Shown here one piece after another: positions 1 to 5,239 of a stretch of DNA of 7,300 bases; position 1 is the stretch's first letter; each line of letters opens with the position of its first letter. A program made the translations under genes and the position numbers. Below the pieces are notes generated by a model. That model ran no database searches. It was not told the DNA's origin and saw only the letters and a list, made by a program, of their open reading frames with translations. The stretch comes from an uncultured Peptococcaceae bacterium (GTDB lineage: Bacteria > Bacillota > Dehalobacteriia > UBA7702): assembly GCA_937919295.1 (NCBI GenBank), contig CALFRX010000352.1, forward strand, positions 1 to 7,300, written 5' to 3'.

Positions 1-2
1 AA

Positions 3-50
3 CAGTTTGAGCTGTTTATTGAACAAGAGGTAATAGAACATGAGATAAGG
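3..50 (+). pseudogene. Upstream out-of-frame piece of the class II aldolase gene (partial, 5' end off window)
   Basis: These 16 codons are open from the left edge and are in a different frame from the long aldolase reading frame that begins at 52. They end in His-Glu-Ile-Arg, and joining them to the Val-His-Arg-Lys-Gly-Tyr read from 52 restores the family pattern (E-x-R-x-H, then Y, then RxDV, then HxH). In E. coli L-fuculose-1-phosphate aldolase the catalytic Glu73 lies 19 residues before zinc ligand His92. Here the Glu at 42-44 lies exactly 19 residues before the His at 100-102 once the extra base at about 51 is skipped. The in-frame TAA at 46-48 blocks the downstream frame from extending left, so the true gene start is outside the window. 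Confidence 0.75.
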
Positions 51-51
51 C

Positions 52-987
52 GTGCATCGGAAGGGCTATCATTTACGGCAGGACGTGAATTTTATCATCC
101 ATACCCACCAACCGGAAGCATCGGTGATGAGCGCTTTGGCCGCGGATATCGACGTTGACGGAAACAGCGTCTTCGGTGATACGGTGTACTGTGCTGCCTA
201 CGGTTTTCCTGGCAGCGAAACACTGGAAAAAAATATTGCCGAGGTTATCGCCAAGGGGAAAAGTCGCGCCTTGCTCATGGCTCACCACGGCGCGCTTTGC
301 CTGGCAACCTCGGGGGAGGACGCCCTGCGCATTGCCGTCAGTTTAGAGATGTTTTCCACCTACCGGGTGCGCAAGGCTTTTGAGCGTCACCTCGGCCGGC
401 CCATTGCCGCGGAGGATTCCATCTACCAGGTATTGCTAAAGGATCTTGGTACTGACCTGCCGCAGCGGGTGCATCCGCTTTTTCGCAGTGAGCGGCAGGG
501 GGATTCGATCATTTTTCATCAGGCGGATCGGGGAGAGCGCCTCACGTTAAACATGACGGACACCTCTTTGACCGCGGAACAACAGATTCACCAGGGAATT
601 TACCGGGCCCGGCCGGACATCCGCGCCATCCATCATAGTTTTACGCCGTCATTAATCGCTTACTCGGCGCTTAACCGTTCCCTGGCAGCGTATCTCGACG
701 ATTTTGCCCAGATCAACGGTGATACCATGGAATGCGCCCCCCTGAATCTGGACAGCATTGTTCAAGGGCTCGGTTCCCGGCACGGCGTCCTTTTGGAGAG
801 AAGCGGCGCTCTCTGCTGCGGTAACAATCTTTATGACGCCGAGGCATTGGCCCTGGTGGCAGAAAAGAACGCCCGCGCCTGGCTGATCGGACAGCTCTTT
901 CCAGAAAACCCCATACAGGTAATTCCCTTAGAGGAATGCCAAAAGATGCGGCGCTTTTATTTGGAAAGCTATGCCTTACGCTTTTAG
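52..987 (+). CDS. Class II aldolase/adducin-family protein, tandem domains, 5'-truncated by a frameshift
   Basis: The 311-residue frame holds the C-terminal half of a class II aldolase/adducin domain followed by a second, degenerate copy. In the first copy the HxH zinc ligands are His17 and His19 (IIHTHQPEA), and a third His lies in the HHG at 78-80. The second copy spans roughly residues 130-311 and repeats the layout (E-x3-H, Y-x-ARPD, IHHSF at 193-197, then GVLLERSGALCCG). It keeps only the first zinc His (195); the other two positions are Phe197 and Arg250/Ser251, so it is probably non-catalytic. Family members are divalent-metal aldolases, epimerases or dehydratases acting on sugar phosphates in the cytoplasm; the substrate cannot be named. 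The GTG at 52 is merely the first possible start after TAA 46-48. It has no properly spaced ribosome binding site and lacks the N-terminal half of the domain, so the real gene very likely begins upstream in another frame. It is either a recent pseudogene or carries a sequencing indel. No clear terminator follows. Confidence 0.8.
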   Translation: MHRKGYHLRQDVNFIIHTHQPEASVMSALAADIDVDGNSVFGDTVYCAAYGFPGSETLEKNIAEVIAKGKSRALLMAHHGALCLATSGEDALRIAVSLEMFSTYRVRKAFERHLGRPIAAEDSIYQVLLKDLGTDLPQRVHPLFRSERQGDSIIFHQADRGERLTLNMTDTSLTAEQQIHQGIYRARPDIRAIHHSFTPSLIAYSALNRSLAAYLDDFAQINGDTMECAPLNLDSIVQGLGSRHGVLLERSGALCCGNNLYDAEALALVAEKNARAWLIGQLFPENPIQVIPLEECQKMRRFYLESYALRF

Positions 988-1076
988 CCTAATCTGACCA
1001 GGGGAGCCGCGGTTTTTCCTGCCTGCTTGGGGCTTTTCTGTGTCTGAACGATCAATATAATATGTAAAATATTTAG

Positions 1077-1105
1077 TTGCGTTTTGCATAAAGTTGGATT
1101 ATAAT
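1077..1105 (+). promoter_or_regulatory. Candidate sigma-A promoter of serA
   Basis: A TTGCGT -35 element (1077-1082) and a perfect TATAAT -10 (1100-1105) are separated by 17 bases. Transcription would start near 1112, giving a leader of about 44 bases before the ATG at 1156. That is too short for a T-box or riboswitch. The surrounding 1045-1135 is markedly AT-rich compared with the genes on both sides. Confidence 0.65.
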
Positions 1106-1142
1106 ATAGTTTAATGTATCGAAAAATCGAATTCACTTGAAT

Positions 1143-1147
1143 GGAGG
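1143..1147 (+). promoter_or_regulatory. Ribosome binding site deciding the serA start
   Basis: GGAGG lies 8 bases before the ATG at 1156. The upstream in-frame ATG at 1141 overlaps this site and has no Shine-Dalgarno sequence of its own, so translation should begin at 1156. Confidence 0.8.
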
Positions 1148-1155
1148 TCCGTTGT

Positions 1156-2754
1156 ATGGCAGAAGGAATGAAAGTACTGGTTGCGGAAAAAATTGCCGAT
1201 GAAGGTGTTGCCGCCTTGGAGGAGGCAGGGCTTCAGGTAAACTTTAGTCCCAAAATTTCCCGGGAGGAACTCCTCTCGATCATCGGCGAATATGACGCTT
1301 TGATCGTCCGCAGCGCAACAAAAGTGGACGAGGAATTATATGAGCATGCTACCAACCTTAAAGTTGTCGGCCGTGCCGGTAACGGAGTGGATAATATAGA
1401 TATGAACGGCGCCTCTAAAAGAGGGATCATCGTGGCGAACACCCCCGACGCCAATACCGTGACCACCGCGGAGCATACCATCGCTCTGATGCTCGCGTCC
1501 AACCGCAGAATCCCTCAGGCCGACGCGATGATTCACAGAAGAGAATGGGATCGGACAAAATTCAAAGGCGCCGAACTTTTCGGCAAGACCTTGGGTATCG
1601 TTGGTTTGGGGCGCATTGGTTCCAAAGTTTGCGTGCGCATGAAAGCCTTCGGTATGCGGGTCATTGCCTACGATCCTTATATTGCCGATGAACGTTTTGA
1701 ACGCTTTGGCGCGGAAAAGAAGGATACCCTGAAGGACCTCATGAAAGAGGTTGATTTTCTGACCATACATACGCCGAAAACCTGGGAAACCATGGGGTTG
1801 GTGGGCAAAAAAGAATTTGCCGTGGCCAAAGACGGTTTGCGTATCGTCAACTGCGCCAGAGGCGGACTCATCGATGAAGACGCCCTTTATGAAGCGTTGG
1901 AATCCGGCAAGGTCGTTGCCGCCGCCATCGACGTGTTAAAGGACGAACCGAATTTGACGTCACCGCTTTTAAATAACGATAAAGTGATCTTTACGCCCCA
2001 TCTGGGCGCTGATACGTATGAAGCTCAGCTGAACGTGGGTATCGCCGTGGCCAAAGAAGTCATAGACGTTTTGGAAGGTAAGATGGTTCCCAATGCCGTG
2101 AATCTGCCGAGCTTGGGCGCCACCGAGATGGAAGGTCTCTTTGACTATCTGAAATTAGGGGAACGCCTGGGCAACCTTTATTACGGTATCTTCCAGGATC
2201 CCATCGAATCCATGCAGATCACCTTCAGCGGCGAGGCTGCTAATTTTGACAAAAAGACCATCACCCTCGCGGTGCTGAAAGGCATTTTTGAGCCGGTCAT
2301 GTCCGGTCGGGTCAACTACGTGAACGCCGGTGTCATTGCCGAAGAAGAAGGCATCGCCATCGCCACTGTGGAAAACGAAGGGGAGATCCGCTTCAATAAC
2401 CTGATCAAGGTCAAGATCAACGGCCACCAAGGCTCCCATACCTTTGCCGGTATGGTCACCGGTGAAAACGAGATTCGCATCAACCGCATTGATCATTATT
2501 TCTTCGATATCAAGCCCACCAAAAATATGATCTTTATCATCAATGAAGACAAACCGGGCCGTATCGGTGAAGTTGGCGCTGTTGCCGGCAGTCTCGGTTT
2601 GAATATCGGTTCCATGCAGTGCGCACCGGATAGCAAAGGCAACGCCATGATCATTCTTTCCGTGGACAAAGAGCTTAACGAGGATGAAGTGAAGCAGTTC
2701 ACCGATATCGACGGTATCCTTTTGGCGAAATACGTGAAAATCTATAACGAGTAA
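1156..2754 (+). CDS. serA: D-3-phosphoglycerate dehydrogenase, long form with ACT domain
   Basis: Oxidises 3-phosphoglycerate to 3-phosphohydroxypyruvate with NAD+, the first committed step of serine (and then glycine and cysteine) synthesis in the cytoplasm. The 532-residue length fits the long SerA class. The substrate-binding part near the N-terminus includes RSATKVDEE and GRAGNGVDNID. The Rossmann nucleotide-binding loop GLGRIG is at 150-155. The family's active-site residues are visible as Arg235 (NCARGG), Glu264 (KDEP) and His282 (TPHLGA), the classic D-2-hydroxyacid dehydrogenase triad. An intervening ASB-type domain covers about 320-450. A C-terminal ACT domain from about 458 (MIFIINEDKPGRIGEVGAV) is the usual site of L-serine feedback inhibition. 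The start at 1156 is chosen on its Shine-Dalgarno. The gene stands alone with its own promoter and terminator; no serC or serB is adjacent. It is intact and ordinary. Confidence 0.97.
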   Translation: MAEGMKVLVAEKIADEGVAALEEAGLQVNFSPKISREELLSIIGEYDALIVRSATKVDEELYEHATNLKVVGRAGNGVDNIDMNGASKRGIIVANTPDANTVTTAEHTIALMLASNRRIPQADAMIHRREWDRTKFKGAELFGKTLGIVGLGRIGSKVCVRMKAFGMRVIAYDPYIADERFERFGAEKKDTLKDLMKEVDFLTIHTPKTWETMGLVGKKEFAVAKDGLRIVNCARGGLIDEDALYEALESGKVVAAAIDVLKDEPNLTSPLLNNDKVIFTPHLGADTYEAQLNVGIAVAKEVIDVLEGKMVPNAVNLPSLGATEMEGLFDYLKLGERLGNLYYGIFQDPIESMQITFSGEAANFDKKTITLAVLKGIFEPVMSGRVNYVNAGVIAEEEGIAIATVENEGEIRFNNLIKVKINGHQGSHTFAGMVTGENEIRINRIDHYFFDIKPTKNMIFIINEDKPGRIGEVGAVAGSLGLNIGSMQCAPDSKGNAMIILSVDKELNEDEVKQFTDIDGILLAKYVKIYNE

Positions 2755-2783
2755 TCGGATGATTTGATTGCAATAAAGAAAAG

Positions 2784-2812
2784 AGAGCCGGGGCGCTGCG
2801 CGCCTCGGCTCT
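2784..2812. terminator. Bidirectional rho-independent terminator between serA and the lipoprotein gene
   Basis: Arms 2784-2796 and 2800-2812 form a 13-pair GC-rich stem with one G-U pair and a 3-base loop (TGC). It is followed on the + strand by TCTCTTTT and on the - strand by TTTTCTTTATT. It lies between the stop codons of two convergent genes (2754 and 2830), so it can end transcripts from both sides. Confidence 0.9.
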
Positions 2813-2829
2813 TCTCTTTTCGGGCTGTT

Positions 2830-3336
2830 TTATTTTACCTTGATGTCGATCTTTTCTTCTTTAATCATGTCACCGTTGTCTTCAATGTAAACACGCAACT
2901 GAGCGTTTACGGTGCCGTCACTATTCTTTTTGATATCATCAGGGATATCATAGTTGACATCGGCGCTGTACTGATGATCAAGGTCGGCGATGAGGGAAGT
3001 GTCTTCACCCAAAACCTTGTTGTCGTCTTTTGAAATGACCTGAAGCTTGACCTTGTCGATTCCAGTGAGATTATCGGCGTCGACAGTACCAACGACTGCA
3101 ATGGTGCCGCCTTCTACGGTATCACCTTTAACGGGAGAAGTGACGGTAATTTTGATGCCTTCACCTGTTGTGTCCGAAGTATCCTCTTTTGTGTTGTTGT
3201 TGTCGGTGGTATCGGTGATTTCATCATTGGTGTCGTTAGTGGTATTATTGTCCGTATCACCGCAGCCGACAAGAGCGAAAGCGCAAAAGACAACGACCAG
3301 CATCAACATGGTAATCCTTGAGCCGCGTTTAAACAT
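2830..3336 (-). CDS. Secreted lipoprotein with D/N/T-rich linker and Ig-like C-terminal domain, function unknown
   Basis: The 168-residue protein opens with a lipoprotein signal peptide: a basic start (FKRGSR), a hydrophobic stretch at about 9-24 and a lipobox LVGC with Cys25 as the lipidated residue. Residues 26-60 are a low-complexity Asp/Asn/Thr/Glu linker, very acidic and without hydrophobic residues, which would hold the domain away from the membrane. Residues 61-168 begin ITVTSPVKGDTVEGGTIAVVGTV and look like a single beta-sandwich of the bacterial Ig-like kind (the pattern resembles Gmad2 or Big-type domains, not firmly assigned). Location is inferred to be the outer face of the cytoplasmic membrane. 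AGGAGG at 3346-3351 is 9 bases before the ATG, an excellent ribosome binding site. It is a single-gene unit convergent with serA and downstream of the smsCB terminator. No enzyme motif is visible, and I do not recognise a named family for the whole protein. Confidence 0.88.
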   Translation of the reverse strand: MFKRGSRITMLMLVVVFCAFALVGCGDTDNNTTNDTNDEITDTTDNNNTKEDTSDTTGEGIKITVTSPVKGDTVEGGTIAVVGTVDADNLTGIDKVKLQVISKDDNKVLGEDTSLIADLDHQYSADVNYDIPDDIKKNSDGTVNAQLRVYIEDNGDMIKEEKIDIKVK

Positions 3337-3369
3337 AGTGGTAAACCTCCTAAATTTTTGTCTTTAGTA

Positions 3370-3398
3370 GTATTACCTGATTTCCCAAATATATGCAA
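3370..3398 (-). promoter_or_regulatory. Possible promoter of the lipoprotein gene
   Basis: On the - strand, TTGCAT (3398-3393) is followed after 17 bases by TAATAC (3375-3370), placing a start near 3363 and a leader of about 27 bases. The -10 matches consensus at only three positions, so this is tentative. A perfect 15-base palindrome (3403-3417) sits just upstream. Confidence 0.35.
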
Positions 3399-3434
3399 TC
3401 TTCTTTTGCGGCAAAAGGGCAGTGTTAAGAAAGG

Positions 3435-3459
3435 AATCCCGCCGAAAATCGGCGGGATT
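3435..3459 (-). terminator. Rho-independent terminator of the smsCB operon
   Basis: Arms 3435-3445 and 3449-3459 pair perfectly over 11 bases (core CCCGCCGA/TCGGCGGG) around an AAA loop. On the - strand the hairpin is followed by a pyrimidine-rich CCTTTCTT. It starts 20 bases after the smsB stop codon, which fits termination of that operon and insulates the lipoprotein gene. Confidence 0.8.
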
Positions 3460-3479
3460 TACGATTCAGATTGGTCTTT

Positions 3480-4403
3480 TTATTTCAGGAAACCTTTTAA
3501 GATGGTATCTTCGGCGGCTTCTTCGCTTAACCCTAAGGACATTAGCTTTAAGAGCTGATCCCCGGCGATTTTACCGATGGCGGCTTCGTGGATCAGTTGG
3601 GCGTCACTGTGTTCCGCGGTGACCATCGGCGCGGAGCTAACCTGAGCCTGATCCATGATGATGGAGTCGCATTGGATATGGCCGCGGCACTCATTTTTGC
3701 CGATGAGGTTCATATGAAAATGCTGCTTAGAATTGTTTTTGGCCACGGAGCGGGACATGATCCGGGCGGAAGAGTCCTTCCCGTTTAGATTTACCTTGAT
3801 GATGGATTCGGCGCTTTGCACGCCTTCGGTCATCAATCGTTCTGTGACGATCAGTCTGGCGCCGTCGGCCAAATCGACATCGGTATCACGAATGGTATCG
3901 TCAACCCCGGCAATCTGTACCATTTCCATTTCAACCTGACTGTTTTCTTCCATATGTACTTTGGTGGTGGGATTCAATATCCGCTTGCCGCGGCCGCTGC
4001 CTTCGCCGAAATGTTTTTCGACGTATTTGACACGGGCGTTTTTACCGATGAAAAACTCATGAATGCCGTTGTGGCCGGCGTCAGCGTCACAGGCGTTATG
4101 GATACCGCAGCCGGCAACGATGACAACGTCGGCATTGTCGCCGATGTTGAAGGTATTGTAAACAATATCCGTCATGCCTTCGGCGCTTAAAATCACGGGG
4201 ATATGCACTTGCTCCCCTTTGGTGCCGGGAGCAACGTTGATATCAATGCCGGGTTGGTCTGTTTTGGGGACGATCTGAATGTTTTTGGTGGATTGGCGGG
4301 AGATGCCTTTTCCGTTTCTTCTGATGTTATAAGCACCGAGTTTCGGAATATCGTCCAAGTTGGCGACGGCTTTCAATAAAACTTTATCGATGATATCAAG
4401 CAT
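3480..4403 (-). CDS. smsB: SufB/SufD-family iron-sulfur cluster scaffold, minimal (SmsB-like) form
   Basis: A 307-residue member of the SufB/SufD beta-helix family and the partner of the SufC-like ATPase encoded just upstream. It is far shorter than E. coli SufB (495 residues) because the N-terminal part is missing. The C-terminal core is well preserved. Cys245 (QCDS) aligns with E. coli SufB Cys405, and Glu273 (LIHEAAIGKI) with Glu434, both required for cluster assembly in SufB. A Cys/His-rich segment at 98-115 (Cys99, His102, Cys105, His111, His115) is typical of this short branch as I recall it. The end, QLLKLMSLGLSEEAAE then GFL, is the family's helical SufC-contact region. The start at 4403 is preferred over the in-frame ATG at 4427: it overlaps the smsC stop as TAATG and is preceded 10 bases upstream by a G-run (4414-4419), implying translational coupling. 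Older annotation would call this SufB or SufD. Confidence 0.88.
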   Translation of the reverse strand: MLDIIDKVLLKAVANLDDIPKLGAYNIRRNGKGISRQSTKNIQIVPKTDQPGIDINVAPGTKGEQVHIPVILSAEGMTDIVYNTFNIGDNADVVIVAGCGIHNACDADAGHNGIHEFFIGKNARVKYVEKHFGEGSGRGKRILNPTTKVHMEENSQVEMEMVQIAGVDDTIRDTDVDLADGARLIVTERLMTEGVQSAESIIKVNLNGKDSSARIMSRSVAKNNSKQHFHMNLIGKNECRGHIQCDSIIMDQAQVSSAPMVTAEHSDAQLIHEAAIGKIAGDQLLKLMSLGLSEEAAEDTILKGFLK

Positions 4404-5134
4404 TAGAAAGAAACCCCCCTTTCGCATGTTTCACCGCAGCCACAGCTTTCTTTTAAGGTAAGGCTGCCTAAAAATGTATTTTTATCGGTAATTTCTCTGA
4501 CTTTGCCGCTGTCGATGACGATGATTTCATCGGCCAAATGCATGATCCGCTCCTGATGGGAGATGATCATCAGTGTCATCTCGGATTGCCGGTGCATCTT
4601 ATCGAAAGTTTCCGCCAGGCGCTGGAAGCTCCAAAGATCAATACCGGCTTCCGGTTCGTCGAAGAGGGCCAGCTTTAAATCGCGGGCCAAAATCGAAGCG
4701 ATCTCAATGCGTTTGAGCTCGCCGCCGGATAGACCGGAATCCATTTCCCGGTTGATGTATTCGCCGGCGCAGAGACCGACGTCGAAAAGCAACTGTGTGG
4801 GGTTGATTTTCTTCTCTCCCGCCGCCAAGGTCAGCAATTCACGGACATTGATGCCTTTGAAAACAGGGGGCGTTTGAAACGCGTAACCGATTTGCAGCTT
4901 GGCCCGTTCCGTAATGGGCATATGGGTGATATCGACGCCGTCAAAGAGGATCTGGCCGGAAGAAGGGGCGATTAGCCCCATCACCAGTTTGGCAAGGGTA
5001 CTTTTACCGCCGCCGTTGGGTCCTGTGACCACGTATAATTTATGTTCATGCAATGTAAGGCTGACGTTTTTGACAATGTCGGTTCTCCCGTGGTTGTCCT
5101 CAACGGTCCAGCTTACATTTTTTAATTCAAGCAT
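4403..5134 (-). CDS. smsC: SufC-like ABC ATPase of a minimal iron-sulfur assembly system (SmsC-like)
   Basis: A 243-residue cytoplasmic ABC ATPase without membrane segments, expected to bind SmsB and drive its conformational cycle during Fe-S cluster assembly. Motifs: Walker A GPNGGGKST at 38-46, Q-loop Gln87 (YAFQTPP), signature LSGGE at 135-139, Walker B LALFDEPEAGID at 155-166 with catalytic Glu160, and H-loop His193 (IISHQE). The YAFQTPP and EAGID wording is SufC-like, not importer-like, and no permease gene is nearby. The last 13 residues carry CGCGETC (Cys231, Cys233, Cys237), absent from E. coli SufC. ATG 5134 is chosen because AAGGAG at 5143-5148 is 8 bases upstream; the longer frame to 5194 would run into the promoter. 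It forms an operon with smsB through a one-base TAATG overlap. No cysteine desulfurase or SufU/SufE is present in the window. Confidence 0.93.
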   Translation of the reverse strand: MLELKNVSWTVEDNHGRTDIVKNVSLTLHEHKLYVVTGPNGGGKSTLAKLVMGLIAPSSGQILFDGVDITHMPITERAKLQIGYAFQTPPVFKGINVRELLTLAAGEKKINPTQLLFDVGLCAGEYINREMDSGLSGGELKRIEIASILARDLKLALFDEPEAGIDLWSFQRLAETFDKMHRQSEMTLMIISHQERIMHLADEIIVIDSGKVREITDKNTFLGSLTLKESCGCGETCERGVSF

Positions 5135-5165
5135 GGAAAATGCTCCTTTCCCTAATCTTTTCCTA

Positions 5166-5194
5166 AAGATAGCATAATTCCTATTAGAATACAA
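5166..5194 (-). promoter_or_regulatory. Candidate promoter of the smsCB operon
   Basis: On the - strand, TTGTAT (5194-5189) and TATCTT (5171-5166) are 17 bases apart, with TGC directly before the -10 (an extended -10 feature). Transcription would start near 5159, about 25 bases before the smsC ATG. The -35 lies inside the inverted repeat at 5186-5207. Confidence 0.5.
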
Positions 5195-5207
5195 GGTTTT
5201 GCATTCT
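5186..5207. promoter_or_regulatory. Interrupted palindrome over the smsCB -35, candidate operator
   Basis: Arms AGAATACAA (5186-5194) and TTGCATTCT (5199-5207) match at 8 of 9 positions around a 4-base centre GGTT. One arm covers the putative -35 hexamer, a natural place for a repressor. It does not resemble Fur, PerR or E. coli IscR consensus sites as I know them, so the regulator is unidentified. Confidence 0.4.
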
Positions 5208-5214
5208 TTCAGTT

Positions 5215-5238
5215 AAAAAATTGATATCCGTAGGATAT
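5215..5238 (-). terminator. Weak hairpin plus T-run after lysA
   Basis: On the - strand, directly after the lysA stop codon, ATATCC (5238-5233) pairs with GGATAT (5229-5224) around a 3-base loop. Three bases later comes TTTTTT (5220-5215). The stem is short and AT-rich, so termination is probably incomplete and some read-through into smsCB is possible. Confidence 0.45.
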
Positions 5239-5239
5239 T

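Noticed and set aside
988..1076. Terminator for the aldolase gene
   Set aside because: CCGCGG and short AGCC/GGCT pairs are present with small T-runs, but no stem longer than about four to six pairs forms, so no terminator is claimed.
1141..1155. Earlier in-frame start for serA
   Set aside because: The ATG at 1141 overlaps the GGAGG that serves the ATG at 1156 and has no site of its own.
1106..1155. Riboswitch or T-box leader for serA
   Set aside because: The leader is only about 44 bases long and lacks any T-box or structured element.
1336..1770. A 144-codon - strand open frame
   Set aside because: Antisense shadow of serA.
2764..3033. An 89-codon + strand open frame after serA
   Set aside because: It begins inside the serA terminator region and is antisense to the lipoprotein gene.
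3816..4190. A 124-codon + strand open frame
   Set aside because: Antisense shadow of the SufB/D-like gene, with no ribosome binding site or family pattern.
4404..4427. Earlier start for the SufB/D-like gene
   Set aside because: It would overlap the smsC coding end by 25 bases; the ATG at 4403 has a G-rich site at good spacing and a TAATG junction.
5135..5194. Longer N-terminus for the SufC-like ATPase
   Set aside because: The extra 20 residues do not resemble an ABC ATPase start, and the region holds the ribosome binding site and promoter.
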